Assembly: GCF_003991905.1 (NCBI RefSeq)
Contig: NZ_RSCL01000021.1
Coordinates: forward strand, 46,638-110,637
Direction of reading: 5' to 3'
DNA: 64,000 nucleotides
From: Dulcicalothrix desertica PCC 7102
GTDB taxonomy: Bacteria; Cyanobacteriota; Cyanobacteriia; Cyanobacteriales; Nostocaceae
The translations under genes were made by a program, and so were the position numbers. Shown piece by piece: positions 10,189 through 19,038 of this stretch; the first letter of the stretch is position 1, and each line of letters begins with the position of its first letter. The notes below the pieces were generated by a model. It did no database searches. It saw nothing but the letters and a program-made list of their open reading frames with translations, and had not been told where the DNA came from.

Positions 10189-10956
10189 TTATTTTTTAAG
10201 TTTTGTTATAGGCAATTGTAAATTCATAGTCACAATAGCATAAGGGTCAAGAGCTATTTGCAACTGACTTTGTTCACCTTGTAAATAATTATCATTAACC
10301 TGAATTTTTAATTCTTTCGCGTTTGCCGAAATTACTTCCACCACTTGACTATTAATAGCCGCAGCCGGAAATTGCTCGCTCGATTGGGCTATTGCTAAAT
10401 TTTCTCCCTCTAATGTTAAAATAGTTTTACCTTGCGATTTGGAAAAACTTGCTTTGGAAACTGTAGGTGCCAGTTGTTGGCGCCGGGACTGGTTAATTAA
10501 GTTGGCAAGTCCTTTATAATCAACTTTTTTGTCTGTAACCTTTTCAATATCGACATTTTGGTCTTCGATAGTGCGCCTTAAATCCTCGGCTGAACGAATC
10601 CCCAGCTTTTTAAGCTCTCTTTTTTCTGGTTCTGGGAGGTTAATTTCTTCAAGAGAAATATCACCGCGCGTTAGAGGTTTTCTAGAAACTTCTTGGATTT
10701 GATGGTCTCTAATTGACCCCAGTAAAAAAGTCACTTTAGATGCTCCTATCTCACCTGGTTGAGCAGTGACAAAGCGAACTGTTTCACCATCAAATTCTGG
10801 AAATATTTGTAAGTCGAGGGAGACATCTTTCACAGTATATGTTAATTTTCGATTCATTCCTTTGACAGACAGTGTATCTTGAGCTTTATCCAACTCATAG
10901 ATTAATGAATCGAGAAAAGTTTCTAAATTCCAGGTGCGGTTGTTACTAGTCGCCAT
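10189..10956 (-). CDS. Trypco2-like domain protein
   Basis: 255 residues. The first 95 match the layout of the trypsin-co-occurring domain 2: a helix (LETFLDSLIYELDKAQDTL), strand LTYTVKDVSLDLQIFPEF, a polar loop, then strand KVTFLLGSI. That domain was named for its association with trypsin-like peptidases in predicted NTP-dependent conflict systems; here the peptidases are a subtilisin and a C80-like enzyme. Next comes a helix-hairpin-helix-like part (LKKLGIRSAEDLRRTI), then an Ig/IPT-like beta domain to the end. The ATG overlaps the stop of the preceding gene by 11 bases, indicating translational coupling. Confidence 0.6.
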   Translation of the reverse strand: MATSNNRTWNLETFLDSLIYELDKAQDTLSVKGMNRKLTYTVKDVSLDLQIFPEFDGETVRFVTAQPGEIGASKVTFLLGSIRDHQIQEVSRKPLTRGDISLEEINLPEPEKRELKKLGIRSAEDLRRTIEDQNVDIEKVTDKKVDYKGLANLINQSRRQQLAPTVSKASFSKSQGKTILTLEGENLAIAQSSEQFPAAAINSQVVEVISANAKELKIQVNDNYLQGEQSQLQIALDPYAIVTMNLQLPITKLKK

Positions 10957-11296
10957 CTCTAACTATCCGTAGTCGCATTTGATGAAAAACAGGCATAACA
11001 GTAGTTTTAACAAGTTGGGTTGGGGGTGAACCCTTAATGTTAACTTTACCATCATTATTGACAGTCACTTTTAATTCAATTGGCATATCCACAGTTAGCT
11101 GCTCAATTGTCATGGCTAATCCCGTTTTGTAATCAACTTGCTGTTTTTCGTAATTTGTTAGTTCCTCCACAAGTTGAGCAAATGGCATTAACAAACTGCG
11201 GTCATTTTGTTCTGTTGGCGGTTTTGTTGTTTTAACGGCATCAAACATATCAAGTTTTGGCAGGTTTGATTCACTTGGTTTATTTTCAGGCGCCAT
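10946..11296 (-). CDS. Small beta-rich protein coupled to the trypco2-like gene
   Basis: 116 residues from the ATG at 11296, which overlaps the end of the peptidase gene by 11 bases; the next gene in turn overlaps its own stop. After a polar N-terminus there is a helix (MPFAQLVEELTNYEKQQVDYK) and a pair of amphipathic strands (DMPIELKVTV, KVNIKGS), ending FHQMRLRIVRDGD. The strand pattern recalls the second half of the trypco2-like protein. No named family. The double overlap shows that peptidase, this protein and the trypco2-like protein are made together and probably act together. Confidence 0.7.
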   Translation of the reverse strand: MAPENKPSESNLPKLDMFDAVKTTKPPTEQNDRSLLMPFAQLVEELTNYEKQQVDYKTGLAMTIEQLTVDMPIELKVTVNNDGKVNIKGSPPTQLVKTTVMPVFHQMRLRIVRDGD

Positions 11297-12221
11297 TACG
11301 ACGTGCTTCCTCTTTTGATTCAAGATTTACAGGGTAAAGTCCAACAGATTGGTCAAAGATAACTTTCATGCCATTCAGCAAAACTGGTTCGTTGGCTAGA
11401 GCATAGTTGAGTCCCGAAGGCGCCCAAGGGAAAACTGAATTAGCATTAGATAAGGCGCCTGCAAGAGTAAAGGGGTTAAAATGGAAGCCAAAAACATGTG
11501 CAGATTTTTTAGTATCTACATACTTTTCCAAAAATTCATCTTCCTTAAGTTTGCTTAATTTATCTAAATGTTTTTGGTCAAATGTTACAATATCTGGCTT
11601 TTTATCAGAGATATATCCTACGCCATTCATCCCTCTTATTATAATATCTTGACCATATTTTTCCTTTTTCAATGTTTCACTCACTAAAAAAGTTATGGCA
11701 CCTACTGTACTCACCTTTCCTTGGTCTGCTTCATTTCCACTATAGATAAGAGTTTTCATACTATTCAAAGCACCAGCAGAGATATTAATAATTACTTCTG
11801 GAGGGTCTGCAACTCGCTGGTAAGTATCAATATTTAATGCTGACTCACAACACCAAATGCTGATTTTATTTATTTTTAAATTCAAAATACAAAAAATAAT
11901 AAACGGTGTAATTTCTTCAATTTTGTACCCACCTATTCTTCTAGCGCTTAGTGATAATCCCTTAAGCTTGCTTATATTTTGATCGTGAAAAGGGGTGTCG
12001 CTTGGAAAAAAGCGTGAATGACCTGTAATTATCAATTCATTAAATTTTTTCCCATCAATGCTTGTGTGAGCATACTTCGGTGATATCTCGCTAAACTTGA
12101 TGACAGTTACAGTATTTTTCTGAACATTTTTTTCGTGTTTTTCTATAGCACTAGTCATGCGCCACATTTCACCATCACTATCATCTTTAAGACATGCCAC
12201 AATCAAAACGTTTTCCGGCAT
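11286..12221 (-). CDS. Putative clan CD (C80/caspase-like) cysteine peptidase
   Basis: 311 residues, no signal peptide. The first 135 residues have a Rossmann-like alternation typical of caspase-fold enzymes: LIVACLKDD, then NELIITGHS with a probable catalytic His68 at the end of a strand, then KISIWCCESA with Cys124/Cys125 at the end of the next. This spacing resembles C80 (MARTX-type self-cleaving) and other clan CD peptidases. GMNGVGYISD around residue 200 may be part of the specificity loop. The C-terminal 60 residues are an extra part ending ESKEEARRNGA. In clan CD families the peptidase is usually activated by a ligand or by processing. The call rests on motif positions only. Confidence 0.5.
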   Translation of the reverse strand: MPENVLIVACLKDDSDGEMWRMTSAIEKHEKNVQKNTVTVIKFSEISPKYAHTSIDGKKFNELIITGHSRFFPSDTPFHDQNISKLKGLSLSARRIGGYKIEEITPFIIFCILNLKINKISIWCCESALNIDTYQRVADPPEVIINISAGALNSMKTLIYSGNEADQGKVSTVGAITFLVSETLKKEKYGQDIIIRGMNGVGYISDKKPDIVTFDQKHLDKLSKLKEDEFLEKYVDTKKSAHVFGFHFNPFTLAGALSNANSVFPWAPSGLNYALANEPVLLNGMKVIFDQSVGLYPVNLESKEEARRNGA

Positions 12222-12293
12222 TTTTTCCTCACTTGTATATACTGTATTAGTTTTCTGACCATGAATAATTACATCAAAATTTATGTTGACTGA

Positions 12294-14540
12294 TTAACCT
12301 GTACTCACCCCAATAAAATGAGCGGTTGCGGGCATGGGAAAATAAACTGGATGTTCTCTCAATCCCAGCACATGACCATGAGCATTAGTATTTTCTGCAC
12401 GCTTAAGTATTACCTGTTGCAGTTTAACTTCGGGATATATCCACAGTGCAACTGTTTCTCTGGGTCGTCCTTGAAATTTTACCTGGGTGCGAGCTGCATT
12501 ATTAAACCGTTGTCTAAATTCTGGCGCCATCAGTGCTGATAATTCACCCGAACTTAGTCGAGGATGTTGGGAAATTTGTCCCAGCAGTTCGTTCAACACG
12601 TAAGGCGCCATAATTAAACCTGATTTTAGCCTGCTCTTTCGACCCGCTAAATCTTCTTCTAAAACCTGCGTCACTGTCTCCATGCGAGCGTTTTCAGTGC
12701 GTTTCGTTTCTAGCGTGTAGTAATATTTACAATCAAAATTCACTCTGCGTACATTTTCAGTTAAATCTCCCTGCCAAACTTTGTGCCAGTAAGAACGGAA
12801 TTTCTCTACATTATTTAGCGGTATTGTTTCACCTGAACTTTCTACACGGTCAAACAAGTATTCGCCTACCAATGTAAACATTTGTACAGTACTTGTTCCC
12901 AGACGTTTAACTTGTTGTGTCTTTTTAGATCGACCCTGCCAGACTAATGCGGCACAAACTAAATATTCTTGATTGGGAGCTAGTTTTTTCAGATGCTCTT
13001 TACTAATTCTGGGTGCTACGCTTAACATACCAGAAGTGGCGCTTTCAATTTGATAGTTTTGCTCGATTAATATTTTTAATGTTTTTGGGTGTTTAACCAG
13101 CAGTTGCAATCGTGCTTTTCTAACTGGCTGGGGTGTTTGTAATTTTAGTGGGAAGGCAATATCCTGGTCTTGGCGATATAAAAAACGTGAACGTCCGTGC
13201 ATCATTACAGGTTTTACATCGCTAAATTCTAAGGTAACGGCGCCTACTCGTTGGTATATTAAGTCTGGTGTTGCAGATGCTGCCATTGCCAAACTCAAAG
13301 CAATTAATACTGCCTCATCCTCTGCATCTTCTCCATCAATGCCCAGCATCATACTCATTTGACCAGATGCTGCTGTTTGAGGATTGAGTAACGACGTAAA
13401 CATATTCATCAGTTGAGGGCCAAGCGTTGAGAGTAATGTTGGCGCCAGAGATAGCAACTTCGGTGCAATGGTAGATAATATGCCACCAAGAGCAGGCAGA
13501 ATTGCGCCGATAAACATTGACTCCGCGTATTCAGATGACATTGCATCTGCATAATCTGAAGATAGGGAAAGACCATAGGTATCTGCCTCATCCTCATCTT
13601 CATCAAAGTCTAAGCTTGAATAGTAATTTTGTGCTGATAATGCTAAAGATTTAGCTCTTGATACCCCACGTTTTTGAGCAGGCGCCACACGACTCATAAC
13701 CGGTTGAGGTCGAGGTGTTGTAGTAACTCTAGGTTGTGGTACAAGTGCGCTAACTATGTTTGCGACGTTTGAGGTAGCTGGTGCTGATACTGGTGCTGTT
13801 TGTTCTGGCGCCGCGACAGCACTGCCGACTTGTTGGAGCAACCCAGTTAAAATACTCGTTAACTGGCTAGCATCTGGAGGTTGTCCTGTTGCGGTCGGGG
13901 TACTTCCATCTGTAGAAGTGGTGCCACCTGTAAGTTGGGGTAATAATCCGCCAATAACACCCGCTAATTGCGGCAATATTGAACTAAGTATACCAGTAAT
14001 TCCACCAGATGCTCCACCAGATGCTCCACCAGTAGCTATTCCCGTAACTGCACCAAGAATAGGCGCCGCAACGCTTTTGACTGCATTTAGTATTCCACCC
14101 AAAAACATCGCCTCGCTGACGGGTTGAACTTCTCGATATTGAAAGGGTACTGTTTCGATTGGAGCTTTATCCATTGCCGTTTCCATTGCTGTTGTTAAGC
14201 TAAACGAAGTTGCAGGTGTAGTTCCAATCGCGACCGTGACAATTTCTGAGATGGCAGGTCCAACCCGTTGACGGTCGCGAAAGCTAGTAATTTGGATGGC
14301 ACGGTGTTTTGTATCAAATTTGTTGTTGGGAACTTCAAAAATTGTTCGTCCTAGGTTTTCAGGTGATAAGGTAAGTAGCTCGGAGGTATAAATAGGGCTT
14401 TGTAGCATTTTTAAGCCATTGACATCATGCACCTCTAAGCCACCAATTTGATATTGATAAAACCGATTTGTGCCTAAATCAATTTGAAATCGGCTTTTGG
14501 CGCCGTCACTTTCTAAAAATCGCAGAATTGCCAGTGCCAT
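12294..14540 (-). CDS. Large protein with duplicated hydrophobic glycine-rich segments
   Basis: 748 residues. An N-terminal beta domain (about 1-115) is followed by a long hydrophobic Gly/Ala/Leu-rich region. Two segments look like a duplication: SEAMFLGGILNAVKSVAAPI (near 145) and AESMFIGAILPALGGILSTI (near 340), each continuing into amphipathic Gly-zipper-like helices. An intervening linker is Pro/Thr-rich. The C-terminal 330 residues are beta-rich, with a helical hairpin and a MAPYV segment also found in the 433-residue protein. I know no matching family. The two glycine-rich helices could insert into membranes, making this the best candidate of the locus for a pore or membrane-docking component. 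Confidence 0.65.
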   Translation of the reverse strand: MALAILRFLESDGAKSRFQIDLGTNRFYQYQIGGLEVHDVNGLKMLQSPIYTSELLTLSPENLGRTIFEVPNNKFDTKHRAIQITSFRDRQRVGPAISEIVTVAIGTTPATSFSLTTAMETAMDKAPIETVPFQYREVQPVSEAMFLGGILNAVKSVAAPILGAVTGIATGGASGGASGGITGILSSILPQLAGVIGGLLPQLTGGTTSTDGSTPTATGQPPDASQLTSILTGLLQQVGSAVAAPEQTAPVSAPATSNVANIVSALVPQPRVTTTPRPQPVMSRVAPAQKRGVSRAKSLALSAQNYYSSLDFDEDEDEADTYGLSLSSDYADAMSSEYAESMFIGAILPALGGILSTIAPKLLSLAPTLLSTLGPQLMNMFTSLLNPQTAASGQMSMMLGIDGEDAEDEAVLIALSLAMAASATPDLIYQRVGAVTLEFSDVKPVMMHGRSRFLYRQDQDIAFPLKLQTPQPVRKARLQLLVKHPKTLKILIEQNYQIESATSGMLSVAPRISKEHLKKLAPNQEYLVCAALVWQGRSKKTQQVKRLGTSTVQMFTLVGEYLFDRVESSGETIPLNNVEKFRSYWHKVWQGDLTENVRRVNFDCKYYYTLETKRTENARMETVTQVLEEDLAGRKSRLKSGLIMAPYVLNELLGQISQHPRLSSGELSALMAPEFRQRFNNAARTQVKFQGRPRETVALWIYPEVKLQQVILKRAENTNAHGHVLGLREHPVYFPMPATAHFIGVSTG

Positions 14541-14552
14541 AGCTTCTGGTTG

Positions 14553-15635
14553 TTAAGGGGTTGTTGGTGGAGGTGCGGGTGGTAATTGTTGCGGAGGTGT
14601 TGCTGGTGGAACTTGGGACTGTGGTGCGGGAACTTGTCCTTGACCTAAATCGAAGATTTCTCTGAAGTTATCCAATTTGAAGTAGTCTGATTTAAATTGA
14701 ATTTCTACAAAACCTTCCATTTGTGCTGAAAGTTCTGAACCCATCTCAGTGTTTGATGTGGCAATGCTAACTTGTGATTTTTGCCGTGAGAAACCTCCAC
14801 CAAAACCAAAAAATCCGGTGTTGAAGGAAGACCCTTCGTTTCTACTTTCTTGCGCTCTATCATCGTTAACGGTATCTTCGTAGGCATCAATATTAAATTT
14901 GACATTGGCGCGGATTACACCTTTTTCAACAACCATACGGGAAACACCCATTAGCAAAGTTTCTCGCAGTAATGTTCGTCGCTCCTTTGCCAAAGCCAAT
15001 CTCGCATCCAAGATTTTAGCTTGAATGGCAGCATCATTCATATTGGCTTCTTTACCCGTTGCCTGGTCAATAAGAACGGGTTTTGGTGGTTCGGCGCCTT
15101 GGGCAGGTTCATTTGCGTTTCGTCGTCCTCCTCCTCGGCGCCTACCAGTACCTGCTTTGCTCATTGACAAACGATATTGATTATTACTTTCTACTAAACG
15201 TAGCAAAGCTTCTTCATCCCCAACTTGTCGGACATATTCAGCAAGTGACTTAGTAGCTTGCTTCATTAAATCCATAAATACCCGCATCTGCCGCTCGTTG
15301 GCATCTTGGTTCGCATCGAAAACACCCACGAGCAAATCCCGTACAAAGCCAGGAAAATTCACTTTATTAACGAGTTTGCCTAAAGTATCCGCAGCATCCT
15401 GATTTGCATCCCCAATACGACGATTTATATGTCGGTTTGCGTCAATCATATCACCAGCAGCCATTTCAGTTGCTAGTCCTTGTTCTTCGGCTAAGTCGTT
15501 GTAGTTGGCATCAACTAATTCTTTGTATAAGGACATTTGTTCTTCTCTATCCATCGCGCGGAAAGATTGCGAGTGAGATAGAAGAGATCGAGTTTTGGCA
15601 CGAGCTTGTTCTTTTAGTTCTTGTTGATTGGGCAT
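14553..15635 (-). CDS. DUF2589-like protein with helical N-terminus
   Basis: 360 residues. The N-terminal 160 are helical (KEQARAKTRSLLSHSQSFRA... to LLRLVESNNQ), then comes a basic Gly-rich linker (GTGRRRGGGRR). The core from about 200 starts with a long helix (ILDARLALAKERRTLLRETLL), then MGVSRMVVEKGVIRANVKFNID, a mobile loop rich in Phe/Gly, and strands QVSIATSNTEMGSEL and GFVEIQFKSDYF. That order is reminiscent of DUF2589-type proteins. The end is Pro/Gln-rich. It is 12 bases before the next gene, so the two are co-transcribed. Function unknown; the family resemblance is tentative. Confidence 0.6.
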   Translation of the reverse strand: MPNQQELKEQARAKTRSLLSHSQSFRAMDREEQMSLYKELVDANYNDLAEEQGLATEMAAGDMIDANRHINRRIGDANQDAADTLGKLVNKVNFPGFVRDLLVGVFDANQDANERQMRVFMDLMKQATKSLAEYVRQVGDEEALLRLVESNNQYRLSMSKAGTGRRRGGGRRNANEPAQGAEPPKPVLIDQATGKEANMNDAAIQAKILDARLALAKERRTLLRETLLMGVSRMVVEKGVIRANVKFNIDAYEDTVNDDRAQESRNEGSSFNTGFFGFGGGFSRQKSQVSIATSNTEMGSELSAQMEGFVEIQFKSDYFKLDNFREIFDLGQGQVPAPQSQVPPATPPQQLPPAPPPTTP

Positions 15636-15686
15636 GGTAATAACTTCCTACAAAATTACTTCTACAAAGTTGATAAATGAGAGAGT

Positions 15687-17459
15687 TTAAACATCCCAAT
15701 CATCGAAATCATCATTGCTAGACCGTTTTTTTGGTTTTGCTGCCGCTAACCGATGAGAATTTTTATGGCTTCTGCCGTTGTTGCTGTTTCTATTACCGTG
15801 AAACTCACTGTCATGACGAGCTGACTCCATCGATGCTTGGGAAATAATCCAAGACTCTGCGGCACTTAAAAGCATGTCAAAATCAACTTCCCGTACTCCA
15901 CCTTCAGATTCAAAGCCGGCAATCCATTGAAAAATCTTGTTTCCTTCAACTGCAATAGTTCTGAGAGGAGCGGTTGGCACTGTAGTACCTAAGTCTTCTT
16001 TTGCTACTCGCTCAATTACACTCCAAAGAGTTTTACGTCTTCCACCAAAGTGATTAATAATATCTTCTGACCGAATAATATCAAGGGCTTCTTGCAAATG
16101 AGCATAGTCTTCTGTCACTTGGACGTGGGACATACCAGTCATATGCTCGGTTAAATTATATTGCAAATTTTTGGTTGCTTGATATAGAGGCGCCCGTGAT
16201 ACCCAAACGTCTTTACTACGTTCTGATTTGCGAATATATTCCACTACTTCTGCCATCAATTGATGCCAGAGTCCTGCAAAAGCGGTATTTGCCACCATAC
16301 TAGAAAGTAATTTACCGTTACCTCTATTTAATACGCGCTTATAAAGCATTGCCCTTTCTGCTGAGGTGCTTCGTTCATTACGTAATTTATGAAAGCGGTA
16401 GAGAATACTTGCTGTTTTTCCTTCTGGAACATCAAGCATTCCACTTGCCCAACGCAGTACTAAAGCATTTGCTACGTCAAATACTCGCATTCCTTCACCA
16501 ATGAAGTATATGTAGTCTAATGCTCCTGCTGCCTTAATATTTTCTGGAATTATACCTTGACGGTCAACAGCATCAAAGTTGTCTACTACAAAATTCCAAG
16601 TGACTTGACCACCCTTAATACGTGCGGTATCAATTGGGTCATCGGCAACGGCGCTCATTTTTTGAGCTTCGTTGTATGCTAGGGCAAGATATTCATCATT
16701 ATTTTTAAAGTCATCATCCGATCCAAACTTCACCCCTAACTTAAGCAGGTAATCAATCATTGATTGCTTAATAGCTGGAGTGAACGAGCTTTCTTCTACG
16801 GCGCCGCTTCTAGCATATAGTTCAACATAGTAGGGAACTTTCCCTTCTTTGTAGACAATATTTAAGAGCGCAACAACCGCAGAGCGAACTTGACCCGCAC
16901 GGATATCAATACCTTGCTTACGAGTAAGTTCAACCAGTCGAGGCCAGTTTTTATTCGGGTCGTTTAGGACAACTTGAACGTTTAAGTCATCGGTAACATT
17001 CGCTAGTATCCTTGCAAAAAAGTATTGCTTAGGAACATTATCAATTCGTAACACAACGGCATTTGCTAAACCAACAATATCATCTGACTTAACAGAATCA
17101 ACTGCCTGTAATAGTACAAAAGCATAAATGCTAGAACTAGATAGCAGTAACCTAGGTATATCTCCCAGTCCGTTTGTATCAAGTTTCTTGGTTAGCTGGT
17201 CAATCTTATCAATTGATAATTTTTTTGCTAGGGTATCTTTTGCGGTTGCCTCTAATGTGCTTCCTGGGTTTTCCTTTATATATTCCCCTTTATACTCCTC
17301 CCACTTAGCCGTTCTTATCCACTCTTCGGTTTCCTTCAAAGCAGATGCTGCATAGGAGTCAATACTGGTTGGCGCCCTAAAAGCCAGCGCTCTATCGACA
17401 GCATAGCTTTGGGGAACGCCATTAGAATTGTTGCTTGTTGTAGTGCTGGGTGTTGCCAT
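15687..17459 (-). CDS. Helical 590-residue locus protein with FDDWDV tail
   Basis: 590 residues, no signal peptide or membrane segment. The body is predominantly helical (VDRALAFRAPTSIDSYAASAL, FFARILANVTDDL, DVANALVLRWASGML and others), with the look of an alpha-solenoid or structural shell protein. The last 50 residues are basic, Ser/His-rich and disordered and end NDDFDDWDV. That acidic-aromatic peptide resembles the NWDDFEEFF tail of the preceding gene's product and the NWE/NWD peptides at the head of the membrane-anchored repeat protein. No named family. I infer a structural or hub component. Confidence 0.65.
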   Translation of the reverse strand: MATPSTTTSNNSNGVPQSYAVDRALAFRAPTSIDSYAASALKETEEWIRTAKWEEYKGEYIKENPGSTLEATAKDTLAKKLSIDKIDQLTKKLDTNGLGDIPRLLLSSSSIYAFVLLQAVDSVKSDDIVGLANAVVLRIDNVPKQYFFARILANVTDDLNVQVVLNDPNKNWPRLVELTRKQGIDIRAGQVRSAVVALLNIVYKEGKVPYYVELYARSGAVEESSFTPAIKQSMIDYLLKLGVKFGSDDDFKNNDEYLALAYNEAQKMSAVADDPIDTARIKGGQVTWNFVVDNFDAVDRQGIIPENIKAAGALDYIYFIGEGMRVFDVANALVLRWASGMLDVPEGKTASILYRFHKLRNERSTSAERAMLYKRVLNRGNGKLLSSMVANTAFAGLWHQLMAEVVEYIRKSERSKDVWVSRAPLYQATKNLQYNLTEHMTGMSHVQVTEDYAHLQEALDIIRSEDIINHFGGRRKTLWSVIERVAKEDLGTTVPTAPLRTIAVEGNKIFQWIAGFESEGGVREVDFDMLLSAAESWIISQASMESARHDSEFHGNRNSNNGRSHKNSHRLAAAKPKKRSSNDDFDDWDV

Positions 17460-17519
17460 AATGTAATACTTTTAATTAGGGTTTAATACAATCCGAAATA
17501 TGTTTTCAGTACTTCTTAA

Positions 17520-19028
17520 CTAAGCAGAACCTTTGATTTTCTTTGTTTTTAAATCAAAGAACTCCTCAAAATCATCCCAATTTGTTTCGTCTGGCGGCAA
17601 TTCTTTTTTCTTGCTTTTGCTTGTGCGGGTAGTATCAGTATTGTTCTCAAACAATTCCCAGATATTTTTAAAGTTAGGACCTTCTAATGGAGTTGAGCTT
17701 TTGGGTACATCTAAACCACTTTCAGCAGCTTTAGCCAGCTTGTCAACCTCTTGTTTTATTTTCTCAATCTTTTCTGGAACTAATTTAAGTTCTTCTAATG
17801 GCTTGCTAATTCTACCATACGCAGCTTTTGCTTCTTCTTCCTTTTCAGCAATATTGTTTACTGAAATTTTTAATATATCTAATTCGGTAAATTTATGGCT
17901 TTCTTCCTCCTGATTTTCTACATCTTGAACTGCTGTTTCAGCGTTTTTAACTTCATTTACAATTATTGTAAAAATTGTTTCAGCGTTTTCCAATTCTTTT
18001 TGAACAATATCATCCTGTTTTATTGCTTGATTAGCAGCTTCATCAGATGCTTTTGCTTTTTCTGCTGAAAGTTTACTTAATGCCTCGGCAGCAGCCTCTC
18101 TAGCTTGTTTAACTACACTTTCGACACCACTCCTTAATGCCTTAATTTGATTGTATATATTTGTTGCTTCTGCCAACTTAATAGAGGCGCCTCTTGCAGA
18201 TTCTTTGGCTTTGACTAGGGAAGCAGAAGCCTCAGCTCTATAAGCTTGTATTTGTGCTGTTTTTCGTGCCTCCAAAACAGTGGTTTGTACTTCAACTATT
18301 CGATTTAATAATGGCTCAACTTCTTTTTTAACTTCTGCAACAACACTATCTTTAGCCTCATTAACATCTCTAGTCGCTTCATTTTTTGCTACATTAATCT
18401 CTTTGATATTACTATCTTTGACAACATTGACTTCTTTAACTGCACTATCTCTTGCTCCATTAACACCTTTAACCACGCTATCTCTAGCAATATTAATATC
18501 TTTTATTACATTGTCTTTTGTTTCTTTAATTTTTTCAATTGCTTTATCTTGGCTGCTATCGACCTCTTCAATAACTCTATTTTTAGCAGCATTAATCAAT
18601 TCAATTGCACTATCTTTTACATTGTCGATAGTTTTGACTGAGGTATTTTTAGCGTCATCAATACTTTTAACGGCGTTATTAATTTTTCCTAAATTTTCAG
18701 TGGCACCAGTTATCGCTGTATTTACATCACTAATCGCAGTGTTGGCGTTATCTTTAGCAGTGTTGATTTGTTTAAGTATTTCTTGAAATTCACTATCTGT
18801 TTGATTCCATATTGGTTCAAATCGTTTAATTAACGCTTCCCAAGTTTTATCACCTACCTCACCATCAACTTTAAGTCCTGCATTTCTCTGAAAGTTTTCA
18901 ACTGCTGTTTTGGTTGCTCCATCAAAAGTATCGCTGATATTTTTAATTACATTAGGTTGCAAAACCTTTAAATATGATTGCAATATCTTTACAAGTAGAC
19001 CTTTTGAGCCTGATTTCAGTGATTCCAT
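17520..19028 (-). CDS. Peptidoglycan-binding-like domain plus long coiled coil
   Basis: 502 residues from the ATG at 19028, chosen because the fold begins immediately after it; the frame extends 11 codons further into the subtilisin gene. Residues about 3-70 are a PG_binding_1-type domain: LKSGSKGLLVKILQSYL, FDGATKTAVENFQRNAGLKVDGEVGDKTW. Next comes a very long helix with 11-residue repeats of the form VKDSxxKEINVA (about 120-240), then Ala/Glu-rich coiled coil to about 420. The tail has NIWELFENN and ETNWDDFEEFF, matching acidic-aromatic motifs elsewhere in the locus. There is no signal peptide, so the N-terminal domain may bind something other than the wall. Confidence 0.75.
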   Translation of the reverse strand: MESLKSGSKGLLVKILQSYLKVLQPNVIKNISDTFDGATKTAVENFQRNAGLKVDGEVGDKTWEALIKRFEPIWNQTDSEFQEILKQINTAKDNANTAISDVNTAITGATENLGKINNAVKSIDDAKNTSVKTIDNVKDSAIELINAAKNRVIEEVDSSQDKAIEKIKETKDNVIKDINIARDSVVKGVNGARDSAVKEVNVVKDSNIKEINVAKNEATRDVNEAKDSVVAEVKKEVEPLLNRIVEVQTTVLEARKTAQIQAYRAEASASLVKAKESARGASIKLAEATNIYNQIKALRSGVESVVKQAREAAAEALSKLSAEKAKASDEAANQAIKQDDIVQKELENAETIFTIIVNEVKNAETAVQDVENQEEESHKFTELDILKISVNNIAEKEEEAKAAYGRISKPLEELKLVPEKIEKIKQEVDKLAKAAESGLDVPKSSTPLEGPNFKNIWELFENNTDTTRTSKSKKKELPPDETNWDDFEEFFDLKTKKIKGSA

Positions 19029-19038
19029 ATTTAACCTG

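Noticed and set aside
13756-14127. Plus-strand 123-codon frame
   Set aside because: Mirror of the glycine-rich region of the 748-residue gene; composition follows the opposite strand.
18280-18786. Plus-strand hydrophobic frame opposite the coiled-coil gene
   Set aside because: Shadow of the 11-residue repeats; no ribosome binding site and no neighbours in that direction.
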